64,000 nt of DNA from Micromonospora lupini (lineage in GTDB: Bacteria > Actinomycetota > Actinomycetes > Mycobacteriales > Micromonosporaceae): positions 1,121,001 to 1,185,000 of the forward strand of contig NZ_JAPENL010000002.1 of NCBI RefSeq assembly GCF_026342015.1, written 5' to 3'. The notes beneath the pieces were generated by a model. It was not told the DNA's origin. It did not search any database and worked only from the letters and a program-made list of their open reading frames with translations. This document shows, piece by piece, positions 17,436 to 25,561 of this stretch. The position numbers and the translations under genes are program-made. Every line of letters starts with the position of its first letter. The stretch's first letter is position 1.

Positions 17436-19106
17436 GTGGGACGAATTGATGAACTCGCCAACCGCTACGTGGCCGAGTGGGCGCCGTTGAGCCCCACCGG
17501 CGCGACCTACGTCGGCATCGCCGGCCATGACGACAAGCTCGACGACCTCTCACCCGAGGGTTACCGGGCCAAGGCCGACCTCACCCGCCGCACCCTCACC
17601 GAGCTTGAGGTGACCGAGCCGGACACCGAGGCGGAACGCACCGCGAAGGAGGCCATGCAGGAACGGCTCGGCCTCGACCTGGCCCGCTACGAGGCCGGCG
17701 AGACGACGAGCGAAATCAGCGTGATCGAGAGCGGGCTGCACGAGGTCCGCATGGTGTTCGACCTGATGCCGACGGCGACGGCCGACGACCAGGCCAACGT
17801 CGCCGCCCGGCTCAACGGCCTGGCCGGCGCCCTGGAGGGTTACAAGACCACGCTGCGCGAGGCGCTCGCCGCCGGGCGGGTCAGCTCGAAGGTGCAGCTC
17901 GTCGAGGTGGCCAAGCAGTGCGACACCTGGACCGACCCGACCGGGGACAACTTCTTCCACGGCCTTGTCGAACGGCTGGGCGCGGACGGCACGCTCGGCG
18001 CCGAGCTGCGCCGGGGCGCGGCGGCGGCCACCGCGGCGACCGCCGAGTTCGGCCAGTTCCTGCGCGCCGAGCTGGCCCCGCACGGGCGGGACAAGCAGGC
18101 CGCCGGCCGGGAACGCTACGAACTCGCCTCGCAGTACTTCCTCGGCGCGAAGGTCGACCTGGACGAGACGTACGCCTGGGGTTTCGCGGAGCTGGCCCGC
18201 CTGGAGGCGGAGATGCGGGTCGTGGCAGGGCGTATCGCCGGCTCGGGCGCGACGGTCGACGAGGCGGTGGCCACGCTCGACGCCGACCCGGCGCGGACCA
18301 TCCAGGGCAAGGAGGCGTTCCGCGACTGGATGCAGGCGCTCGCCGACAAGGCGATCGCCGAGCTGCACGGCACCCACTTCGACATCCCGGAGCAGGTCCG
18401 CCGGATCGAGTGCTGCCTCGCCCCGACAAGCGACGGCGCCATCTACTACACCGGACCGAGCGAGGACTTCTCCCGCCCGGGGCGCATGTGGTGGGCGGTG
18501 CCGCAGGGCATCACCGACTTCTCCACCTGGCGGGAGGTGACGACTGTCTACCACGAGGGCGTCCCGGGTCACCACCTTCAGGTGGCGCAGACCGCCGTCC
18601 GGGCCGACCTGCTCAACCGCTGGCAGCGGCTGCTGTGCTGGGTCTCCGGGCACGGCGAGGGCTGGGCGCTCTACTCGGAGCGCCTGATGGACGAGCTGGG
18701 CTATCTGGAGGACCCGGGCGACAAGCTCGGCATGCTCGACGGCCAGGCGATGCGCGCCGCCCGGGTGATCGTCGACATCGGCATGCACCTGGAGTTGGAG
18801 ATCCCGAAGGACAACCCGTTCGGCTTCCACCCGGGCGAGCGGTGGACGCCCGAGCTGGGCTGGGAGTTCATGCGGGCGCACTGCCGGGTGCCGGACGAGA
18901 ACCTGCGCTTCGAGCTGAACCGCTACCTGGGCTGGCCGGGGCAGGCGCCGTCGTACAAGGTGGGTGAGCGGATCTGGTTGCAGGCCCGCGAGGACGCCAA
19001 GGCCCGCAAGGGCGCCGACTTCGACCTGCGGGAGTTCCACCGGCAGGCGTTGGACCTGGGCGCGCTGGGCCTCGACCCGCTGCGCAAGGCGCTGGCCCGG
19101 CTCTAA
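17436..19106 (+). CDS. DUF885 family putative metallopeptidase
   Basis: This 556-residue DUF885 protein carries the signature VYHEGVPGHHLQ, a HExxxHH-like metal site, followed by SGHGEGWALYSE (Glu ligand) and the C-terminal YLGWPGQAPSYKVG. There is no signal peptide, so it is probably cytosolic. Related proteins are soluble metal-dependent peptidases or hydrolases, and no specific substrate is established for this branch. The start is GTG. A strong hairpin terminator follows. Confidence 0.88.
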   Translation: MGRIDELANRYVAEWAPLSPTGATYVGIAGHDDKLDDLSPEGYRAKADLTRRTLTELEVTEPDTEAERTAKEAMQERLGLDLARYEAGETTSEISVIESGLHEVRMVFDLMPTATADDQANVAARLNGLAGALEGYKTTLREALAAGRVSSKVQLVEVAKQCDTWTDPTGDNFFHGLVERLGADGTLGAELRRGAAAATAATAEFGQFLRAELAPHGRDKQAAGRERYELASQYFLGAKVDLDETYAWGFAELARLEAEMRVVAGRIAGSGATVDEAVATLDADPARTIQGKEAFRDWMQALADKAIAELHGTHFDIPEQVRRIECCLAPTSDGAIYYTGPSEDFSRPGRMWWAVPQGITDFSTWREVTTVYHEGVPGHHLQVAQTAVRADLLNRWQRLLCWVSGHGEGWALYSERLMDELGYLEDPGDKLGMLDGQAMRAARVIVDIGMHLELEIPKDNPFGFHPGERWTPELGWEFMRAHCRVPDENLRFELNRYLGWPGQAPSYKVGERIWLQAREDAKARKGADFDLREFHRQALDLGALGLDPLRKALARL

Positions 19107-19117
19107 GCCCTCGACGA

Positions 19118-19154
19118 CTCCGGGTGCCGGCGGGCCGACCGCCGGCACCCGGAG
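19118..19154. terminator. Hairpin terminator
   Basis: CTCCGGGTGCCGGCGG (19118-19133) pairs perfectly with 19139-19154 around a 5-nt loop, between the DUF885 gene and the convergent DUF6114 gene. Confidence 0.8.
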
Positions 19155-19188
19155 CGGCAGCACCCGGGTCCGATCGACCACCCGCGTC

Positions 19189-20967
19189 TCAGGCGAGGGT
19201 GAGAGCCAGCGCCGGCCTCGCCGTCAGGGTGTTGCTGGTGACGTACGCCAGGTCGATGACCGGGTCGGTGAACGTGATCGCGACGGGCAAGGTGACCGGA
19301 AAACCGTTCGGCAGCGGCAGGTCCGGCGTCAGGGTGATCTTGATGCCGAGCAGCCGGCCGACGAACCGGGTGGCATAGAAGGCCACGTCACCACTGACGG
19401 TCAGCCGGTCGGTCGCGTACCGCTGGTTGCGCCCCTGCGGGCCGTCGGCGCGCAGCAGGAAGTCGTCGGTCACCGCCTCCCGCATGCTGAACTTCAGCAC
19501 CTTGAGCGTGCCGTTCTCGGTCTGCAGGTCGGTGATCCCCTCGAACCGCAGACCTGTCATCCGCACCGACGTCCCGGTGAGCTTGGACGGCGTCTGCGCC
19601 ACCCTGGGCAGGTTCGGGTCGGCGGCGATGCGGGGCAGCGGCTTGCCCGGCTCCACGGTGCCGGGTTTCGCCGCCCCCGGCGTCGTCGTGTCCGGCGTCG
19701 TCGCGCCCGGGCGGCCCGGCCGGCCGGGCGCCGGGCAGGCCGTCGCCCCGGGACGGGTCGCCGGCGTGGCGGTCGGCTTCGCCGAGGGCGGGGCGGTCGG
19801 GCTGGTCGAAGGTGTCGCGGCGTCGCGGCGGTGACCACCGGTGAGCAGGTCACCGATCCCGTCCAGGATGTCGGTGACGACGTTGCCGTCGCGGTGCGGG
19901 CTCGCGCCCGGGGCCGGGGTCGCGGTCGACGCGCTCGGGGTGGACGACGGAGTCGTCGGCCGGGACGGGGTGGGGCAGACGGTGGCGGGGAGGCTCGGGG
20001 CGGCCTGCACCGGCCGGGGCTGGGCGGCCAGGCCGGCAGTGGCGAGTCCGAGCACCAGCAGGGCGAATACGAAGGTACGCGGATCAACGGCACGGCCGGA
20101 CGTGTCCGCGTCGGGGTCGCCCACAGAGCCGGTCCGGCCGTCGGTCGCTTCGGAAGCGGCGATGCCTGCCGACGCGGGGTCGGCGCCGGGCTCGGGTCGG
20201 TGCTCGCCCGGGTGCTGCGTCGACTCACCCGTGCCCGCCGGCTCGCCGACGGCCGAGTCGCCGACGGCCGAGTCGCTGGTGGACCGCTCGGCGGCAGTCG
20301 GGTCGGTCGAAGCCGAGTCGGTCGACGCCAGACCGGTCGACGCCAGACCGGTCGACGCCAGACCGGTCGACGCCAGACCGGTCGACGCCAGACCGGTCGA
20401 CGCCAGACCGGTCGACGCCAGACCGGTCGACGCCGAGTCGGTCGACGCCAGACCGGTCGACGCCGAGTCGGTCGACGCCGGGTCGATCGAAGCCGAGTCG
20501 GTCGACGCCGGGTCGATCGAAGCCGAGTCGGTCGACGCCGGGTCGATCGAAGCCGGGTCGGGGGTGGCGGACGCTGGCCGGGTCGGCGTCCAGGCGAAGG
20601 CGAGCGCGCTGCCGACGATGCCGAGCAGCAGGCCGACGAAGAAGCCGCCGAGGTTAAGCCCGATCAGCGCGTAGACCGCGGTGACCGCAGCGACGATCGA
20701 GTAGAACAGCCGCTGCGCCGGAGTGAACCAGAGCAGCAGGCCGCAGGTCACCAGGATGACCGGGATCAGCAGGGACAGCAGCCCCGTGGCTCCGCTGTGG
20801 AAGCTCAGGCCGTTGATGGTCATCCGGGTGGACGCGAACATCTCCACCCCGGCCAGGGCGGTGAGGAGCCCGCCCCAGAACGGCCGGCTCCGACGCCAGC
20901 GGCGGAACCTCCGCCACGCCTGGGCCACACCGCTCGGCCGGACATGGGACGGGTTGGCGGTTGTCAC
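19189..20967 (-). CDS. DUF6114 membrane protein with pentapeptide repeat and secreted C-terminal domain
   Basis: The protein has 592 residues from GTG 20967, which follows GGAGGAG. Residues about 15-125 are a DUF6114-type four-helix membrane domain (WRRFRRWRRSRPFWGGLLTA, IPVILVTCGLLLWF, AVTAVYALIGLNLGGFFVGL). A low-complexity region of five-residue repeats (A-S-T-G-L, A-S-T-D-S, A-S-I-D-P) follows. Next comes a second hydrophobic segment (TFVFALLVLGLATAGLAA), a Pro/Thr-rich linker, and a C-terminal domain of about 140 residues. That domain resembles the partner DUF6230 protein: FEGITDLQTENGTLKVLKFSM, and VSGDVAFYATRFVGRLLGIKITL. This large, repeat-expanded version is unusual because typical DUF6114 proteins are much shorter. 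It is downstream of DUF6230 in one operon. Function is unknown. Confidence 0.85.
   Translation of the reverse strand: MTTANPSHVRPSGVAQAWRRFRRWRRSRPFWGGLLTALAGVEMFASTRMTINGLSFHSGATGLLSLLIPVILVTCGLLLWFTPAQRLFYSIVAAVTAVYALIGLNLGGFFVGLLLGIVGSALAFAWTPTRPASATPDPASIDPASTDSASIDPASTDSASIDPASTDSASTGLASTDSASTGLASTGLASTGLASTGLASTGLASTGLASTGLASTDSASTDPTAAERSTSDSAVGDSAVGEPAGTGESTQHPGEHRPEPGADPASAGIAASEATDGRTGSVGDPDADTSGRAVDPRTFVFALLVLGLATAGLAAQPRPVQAAPSLPATVCPTPSRPTTPSSTPSASTATPAPGASPHRDGNVVTDILDGIGDLLTGGHRRDAATPSTSPTAPPSAKPTATPATRPGATACPAPGRPGRPGATTPDTTTPGAAKPGTVEPGKPLPRIAADPNLPRVAQTPSKLTGTSVRMTGLRFEGITDLQTENGTLKVLKFSMREAVTDDFLLRADGPQGRNQRYATDRLTVSGDVAFYATRFVGRLLGIKITLTPDLPLPNGFPVTLPVAITFTDPVIDLAYVTSNTLTARPALALTLA
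20311..20565. repeat. 15-bp tandem repeats inside the DUF6114 gene
   Basis: About sixteen 15-bp units follow each other in frame. Seven in a row are identical (CGCCAGACCGGTCGA, 20326-20430); the rest alternate between two related variants. Each unit encodes five residues on the minus strand, so unit gain or loss keeps the frame. The identity of the central units points to recent expansion. Confidence 0.95.
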
Positions 20968-21041
20968 GTACTCCTCCTGGCGGAGCGGGGACGGGGGTGG
21001 GGCGGGCCCGCGGCGGTCGGTCACCGCGGGCCGCGCTCAGC

Positions 21042-21665
21042 TCAGAAGCACTCCTTGCCCTTGGCGTCGTCGCCCACGTTCACCTTGAGTCGCAGGCCAA
21101 CCAGGTTGAAGGTCGCCGCGGTCGTGTACCGGGACACCTGCTGCAGGTTGGTGATGGTGACGTGGTCGGCGTTCTGGCCGAACGAGCCCTTCTGCGCCGT
21201 CGGGTTCAGGTCGGTGGCGTCCCGACCGATTTTGATCTTCGTGAACGTCGCGTTGCCGTCGAGTGAGTCCATCGCGATCAGCAGGTCCTCGGCGTGGGCG
21301 GGCTGCTTGCCCTCGCCGGCGTTGATGGTGAGCACCACCGGCAGGCCGGGAAGGTCGGCGCGGACGGACTGGCAGAGGTTGTAGAGGTCGGCGCTGCGGA
21401 TCTCGGAGAGCGCGATCGGGTGGACCGCGCCGCTCTTGCCGTCCTTGCCCTTCTCCTTGACGATGCCGCCGTACTGCTTGAAGCCGTCGCCCTCCAGACG
21501 GTCGGCGCCGATCTTGAACGTCTGCCCGGAGACGGTGATGTCGGACGCGATCGCGCCTGTCGACATGCCGAAGAGGATGGCGCCGGCAGCCGCCGTGGCG
21601 GGCACCATCATGGCGGCGAAGCGCCGCCAGCGGGTACGACCCTGACTGTCTAACCGATCCTGCAC
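21042..21665 (-). CDS. DUF6230 family secreted protein
   Basis: This 207-residue protein from GTG 21665 (GAGGAGG upstream) has a signal-anchor (RRFAAMMVPATAAAGAILFGM) and the DUF6230 pattern ASDITVSGQTFKIGADRLEGDGFKQYGG, KSGAVHPIALSEIRSADLYNLCQS and a terminal Cys-Phe. In older annotations such proteins were loosely called cholesterol esterases without good evidence. It is the first gene of a pair with the DUF6114 protein and has two TTACC-N4-GGTAA palindromes in its promoter region. The pair is conserved in actinomycetes, but its role is unknown. Confidence 0.88.
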   Translation of the reverse strand: MQDRLDSQGRTRWRRFAAMMVPATAAAGAILFGMSTGAIASDITVSGQTFKIGADRLEGDGFKQYGGIVKEKGKDGKSGAVHPIALSEIRSADLYNLCQSVRADLPGLPVVLTINAGEGKQPAHAEDLLIAMDSLDGNATFTKIKIGRDATDLNPTAQKGSFGQNADHVTITNLQQVSRYTTAATFNLVGLRLKVNVGDDAKGKECF

Positions 21666-21731
21666 GGGTTCCTCCTCGGATGGATGAGCGCGGTGGCCGA
21701 ACACTGCGGCCCACGCCGGGCCCGTCATCTA

Positions 21732-21957
21732 TTACCGGCGGGTAACGATCGAGCCTGATCGTGCACCCGTTGCGGCGCGGCTCACAACCCCCTGATTACC
21801 GGGCGGTAACACGGGGGCGACCGAGAGGCAGGGCGATATCACGAACTGTTCAGATCATCTCGGCCACATAAGTGCTCATAAACCCATCAGATCCCGCATA
21901 AGGCGAGGCCGCAGTGGCGGAGAGTGACCGAGACATCGACGGATTACAATCAGGTAA
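21732..21957. promoter_or_regulatory. Three TTACC-N4-GGTAA-type palindromes
   Basis: In the 411-bp gap between the DUF6230 gene and the divergent methyltransferase gene, TTACCGGCGGGTAA is at 21732-21745, TTACCGGGCGGTAA at 21796-21809 and a looser TTACAATCAGGTAA at 21944-21957. All share 14-bp geometry. They look like binding sites of one dimeric regulator that is not encoded nearby. I see no gene in this gap. Confidence 0.6.
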
Positions 21958-22076
21958 CGGATGTAAAGTGCGCAGGTCAGGGCGAGCCGTTCGGACCGCA
22001 GCCCTCGTCCGAACATCCGCGCGGGCGCGGATCTGGGTCGATCCCGACGCCCTGCACCATGCCCTAGGGTTTCGGC

Positions 22077-22820
22077 GTGAATCTGAACGACGTACGACGC
22101 GACTGGACCAAGCTGGGCGCCGAGGATCCACTCTGGGCCGTGCTCGTTCAGCCCGGCAAGCGGGGCGGCCGGTGGGACGTGGACGAGTTCCTGGCCACGG
22201 GTCGTGCCGACGTCGAGGAGACGACCGACTGGCTGGGTCAGCTCGGGCTGCCCACCCGCTGGGAGCGGGTACTGGATTTCGGCTGCGGCGCCGGCCGGCT
22301 GTCGCAGGGGCTCGCCCCGCACGCCGACGAGGTCGTCGGCGTCGACATCGCGCCGTCGATGCTGGAGACCGCCCGACAACTCGACCGGAGCGCCGGGAAC
22401 ATCCGCTTCGTCCTCAACGATGCGCCGGACCTGAGCCAGTTCCCGGACGGCCACTTCGACCTCGTCTACAGCGCCCTGGTCCTGCAGCACCTGCCGCGGC
22501 CCGCCATCGACAGCTACCTCGCCGAGTTCCTGCGCGTCCTGCGACCCGGCGGAATCGCCGTCGTGGGGCTGCCCACCGAGCCGGCGCGTACGGCCAAGGG
22601 GCTCATCTGGCAGGTCGTGCCGTTCCGGCTGATCAGCTGGGCACAGCGCCGGCTGCTCGACTACCCGGCGCCGATGAGCATGACCGCCGTGCCGGACGCC
22701 GACATGGCCCGGCTGGTGGCCGCGCACGGTGGGCACATCGTCGGGCAGCGGCCCGACCTGCCGTACACCGAGGACTGGGTGTGCACCCGCTACGCGGTGC
22801 GGCGCGACGAGCAGGGCTGA
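22077..22820 (+). CDS. Class I SAM-dependent methyltransferase
   Basis: This 247-residue protein has a Rossmann methyltransferase core: SAM motif I VLDFGCGAG at 65-73, motif II VVGVDIAPSMLETAR, an acidic LNDAPDL segment, motif IV HFDLVYSALVLQHL and motif VI LRVLRPGGIAVVGLP. The gene begins at GTG. No signal or membrane segment is seen. The methyl acceptor is unknown, and the neighbours give no clue. Confidence 0.9.
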   Translation: MNLNDVRRDWTKLGAEDPLWAVLVQPGKRGGRWDVDEFLATGRADVEETTDWLGQLGLPTRWERVLDFGCGAGRLSQGLAPHADEVVGVDIAPSMLETARQLDRSAGNIRFVLNDAPDLSQFPDGHFDLVYSALVLQHLPRPAIDSYLAEFLRVLRPGGIAVVGLPTEPARTAKGLIWQVVPFRLISWAQRRLLDYPAPMSMTAVPDADMARLVAAHGGHIVGQRPDLPYTEDWVCTRYAVRRDEQG

Positions 22821-22827
22821 GACGAGA

Positions 22828-22857
22828 GGGCCGGCCGACCGGAGGGTCGGCCGGCCC
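22828..22857. terminator. Hairpin terminator
   Basis: GGGCCGGCCGACC (22828-22840) pairs with 22845-22857 across GGAG, followed by TT, between the methyltransferase gene and the convergent DUF3068 gene. Confidence 0.8.
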
Positions 22858-22895
22858 TTCTCAGGTCGGCGTGCGGTGGTGCGGTGGTGTGGTTG

Positions 22896-23939
22896 TTACG
22901 GCTCGCTGCGCTCCACGGCGTGGCGCCCGCCGGCCGGCGTCGTGGTCTCCTCGACAGGTTCCGAGGACGCCTCCGACGGCAGGTCTGTCGTCGGCCGGTC
23001 GGCGGCTTCCACAGGCGTCGCGTCGGGCCTGCGGCGAGTCGCGCGGATGACGATGAACAGGCCGAGCAGGACCAGGGCGAGGCCGAGGAGTCCGAGGACG
23101 ATCGGCACCACGGTGGTCAGCAGGTTGATCTGGTTACGCGCATCCCTGGCAGCCTTGGCCTGCTGCTTCTGGGTGTCCTCGGTGAAGGCGAGGGTCGCGT
23201 CGATCATCTTGACCTTGTCGACGCCTGTCGCGTCGCGCAGGGTCTGCGCCTGCTTCTCCTGACCCTTGACGATGACGCCACTGTCCGGCTCCACCCACAG
23301 GGTGCGGACGTTTGTGTAGAAGAGACCGGCGCTCACCGTGGGCTCGGTCGAGCCGACGAGCCGGCCCGGAACATCGATCTGCTTGATCTGGATCGGCTCG
23401 GCAGTCATCTCGAACTTGTAGACGGTCAGGCCCTGCAACTTCTCGGTGCTCACGTACCTGGCGGGGTACGCCTTGCGCGCGGTGTTGTCGAAGTACCTGT
23501 AGGTCTTCTTCTCGGTGCCGAACGGGAAGGTGTAGGTCAGGCCCTCGTGCTTGAAGGCCGTGCCGTTGATGTCCTCGGCGCAGCAGGCAACCGCCTCGGC
23601 GGTCCGCCGGTCGAGAGCAACCCGGTCCGTGTTGACCGTGATCTCGGCCTTGCTGGCGTCGTCGATCACCCGGACGCCGACGTTGAAGACCGCGCGGTCA
23701 TCGTTGCCGGCCCCGACATCGCCCCGTACCGCGCGGTGGGCGGTGAGGTTGACCCCGCTGCGCTCCGACAGGGTGGGGAAGTCGAAGACCGTCGCGTTCT
23801 CGGCCTTCGACACCGTCACCGAACTCTGGTCCAGGGGCACCTTGACGAGAGCGGGCGCGACGGTCAGCGGCGTCGCCACCGCCCCGACGATCAGGAACGC
23901 GCCCGCCGCCACCAAGATGGCACCCGACGTAGGTCGCAT
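22896..23939 (-). CDS. DUF3068 (PorA-like) membrane-anchored protein
   Basis: The 347-residue protein from ATG 23939 (GGGGAGGAG upstream) has an N-terminal transmembrane helix (GAILVAAGAFLIVGAVATPL). A large extracytoplasmic domain with repeated beta-type segments follows (VTVSKAENATVFDFPTL, RTAEAVACCAEDINGTAF, GLTYTFPFGTEKKTYRYFDNTARKAYPARYV). A C-terminal helix (VVPIVLGLLGLALVLLGLFIVI) and a charged cytoplasmic tail complete it. This is the DUF3068 layout of actinobacterial envelope proteins annotated as PorA-family. Real pore activity is unproven. It lies next to the envelope polysaccharide locus. Confidence 0.87.
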   Translation of the reverse strand: MRPTSGAILVAAGAFLIVGAVATPLTVAPALVKVPLDQSSVTVSKAENATVFDFPTLSERSGVNLTAHRAVRGDVGAGNDDRAVFNVGVRVIDDASKAEITVNTDRVALDRRTAEAVACCAEDINGTAFKHEGLTYTFPFGTEKKTYRYFDNTARKAYPARYVSTEKLQGLTVYKFEMTAEPIQIKQIDVPGRLVGSTEPTVSAGLFYTNVRTLWVEPDSGVIVKGQEKQAQTLRDATGVDKVKMIDATLAFTEDTQKQQAKAARDARNQINLLTTVVPIVLGLLGLALVLLGLFIVIRATRRRPDATPVEAADRPTTDLPSEASSEPVEETTTPAGGRHAVERSEP

Positions 23940-24091
23940 GTAACTCCTCCCCTTGTAAAGACTCAACTGGCGGCTGACAGTACATGACGGGACCGATTTC
24001 GGATATGGTCCGACGCGGCCTTCGAGAGACGTACCGACTCCGGTGGCACGCGGCCGTCCGGCCGCCCCACCAAATAGGATGTTGAGGAACT

Positions 24092-25561
24092 GTGAGCCAA
24101 CCCGTCAGACCCGGTGCGAGCAACGGACAGGTGGGCGAGTCCGCGTCCAATAACGCCCGAACTGATGGCTGGTTACCCGCCCTGGAAGGGCTCCGAGCCG
24201 TGGCCGTGCTCGGAGTGGTCGTCCACCATGTCTCGTTTCTCAGCGGACTGACCAACTCGTTCTCTGTCGTGGCAGGTCTGCTGGCCAGGCTGGATGTGGG
24301 GGTAGCGATCTTCTTCGCCCTGTCCGGCTTTCTCCTCTACCGACCAATCGCGCTCGCCACCATTTCCGGGCAGCCACAACCGCCAGTACGCAGATACCTC
24401 TGGCATCGCGCACTGCGCATTCTGCCCGGGTACTGGGCAATGGCTGTCGTCGCACTGGTGTGGCTCAACATCGATTACCTGAGGTCGGTCTGGGACTGGG
24501 CAATCCCCCTTCTGCTGGCACAGATCTATCAGCCATTGCGACTTCCGGTCGGGATGGAACAGACCTGGAGCCTGGCCACGGAGGCGGCTTTCTACCTGGC
24601 GTTGCCGGTAATAGCGGTGCTCGGTCGCCGAATGGGCGGTCGAACCCCGCTGGGCCGAGCCCGACGCCAACTGGCACTCGGTGTCGTCCTCGTCCTCGCC
24701 GGCCTCACCTGGAACGCGTACGCGCACGGCCCCGACTCGCCACTGCCGGGGCTCGCGGTGCTCTGGCTACCCGCCTTCCTCGACTGGTTCGGCATCGGCA
24801 TCATGCTGGCCGTGCTCGCCTCCTGGCCCCCGCGCCCGGTCGCGCCGGTGTTCCGGGCCGGACTGGCCGGGGGCGGGTCCGGGCGAGGCGACGAGGACCT
24901 GTGGTCCCGCACGCCTCGCGGGCTTCGCGTCTTCACGTTCGCCCCCGGCACGTCGTGGCTCATCGCCGGCGCGCTGCTGTGGATCGCCAGCACGCCGATC
25001 GCCGGCCCGCGCGGAGTCGAGCCCGCCACGCCCATCGAGTCGATCACCGAGCACCTGGTGTTCCTGCTCGTCGCCTGGTGCGTGATCGCCCCCCTCGTCG
25101 GCCCGGGCTCGGGCGGGGTGCCGCGGGCGTTCCTCGACCAGCCGGTGATCAGGTTCCTCGGTCGGATCTCCTACGGCATCTTCCTGTGGCACCTCCTCGC
25201 CATCGAGGTCTGCATCCGCCTGCTCGGGCTCACCCGGATGCACACCCCGTTCTGGCTGCTCCTCGTGCTCACCCTGACCCTCACCATCCCGGTCGCGACG
25301 GCCAGCTACCACCTCGTCGAGCGGCCGACGCGTCGACTGCGGAGATTCCTCGAGCGGCGGGACGACCGGACCCGGCCCGGGACGGTCTCGGCCGACGCCC
25401 TGGTCGAGATGCCGGTTCCGGCGTTGCAGGCGGCGTCGTCGGGCCCAGCCGAGCACCCGACCCTCCCGGCGCGACTCGTAGCGCCCACGGACCCGGCGGA
25501 AGCGCAGCACCAGGGCGGCGATCGCGACGAGGAGCAGGCCGGTCGGAACCGCGACCAGTAG
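24092..25561 (+). CDS. Acyltransferase 3 family membrane protein (OafA/YrhL-like)
   Basis: This 489-residue integral membrane acyltransferase probably O-acetylates or O-acylates a cell-surface polysaccharide. Hallmarks are PALEGLRAVAVLGVVVHH with the catalytic His in VVVHH, IFFALSGFLLYRP, the arginine motif RALRILPGYW, WSLATEAAFYLALP and YGIFLWHLL. About ten hydrophobic helices end near residue 415 (SYHLVERPTRRLRRFL). The last 75 residues are charged low-complexity sequence antisense to the AftD-like gene and may not belong to the functional protein. The start is GTG after GAGGA. It converges on the AftD-like gene. Confidence 0.88.
   Translation: MSQPVRPGASNGQVGESASNNARTDGWLPALEGLRAVAVLGVVVHHVSFLSGLTNSFSVVAGLLARLDVGVAIFFALSGFLLYRPIALATISGQPQPPVRRYLWHRALRILPGYWAMAVVALVWLNIDYLRSVWDWAIPLLLAQIYQPLRLPVGMEQTWSLATEAAFYLALPVIAVLGRRMGGRTPLGRARRQLALGVVLVLAGLTWNAYAHGPDSPLPGLAVLWLPAFLDWFGIGIMLAVLASWPPRPVAPVFRAGLAGGGSGRGDEDLWSRTPRGLRVFTFAPGTSWLIAGALLWIASTPIAGPRGVEPATPIESITEHLVFLLVAWCVIAPLVGPGSGGVPRAFLDQPVIRFLGRISYGIFLWHLLAIEVCIRLLGLTRMHTPFWLLLVLTLTLTIPVATASYHLVERPTRRLRRFLERRDDRTRPGTVSADALVEMPVPALQAASSGPAEHPTLPARLVAPTDPAEAQHQGGDRDEEQAGRNRDQ

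Noticed and set aside
17550-19181. Long open frame antisense to the DUF885 gene
   Set aside because: It is an Arg/Ala/Gly-rich shadow caused by GC-rich codons; the plus-strand frame has a recognisable family signature and ribosome site.
20311-20565. CRISPR-like regular repeats
   Set aside because: The units are contiguous 15-mers with no unique spacers and are translated in frame, so this is a coding tandem repeat.
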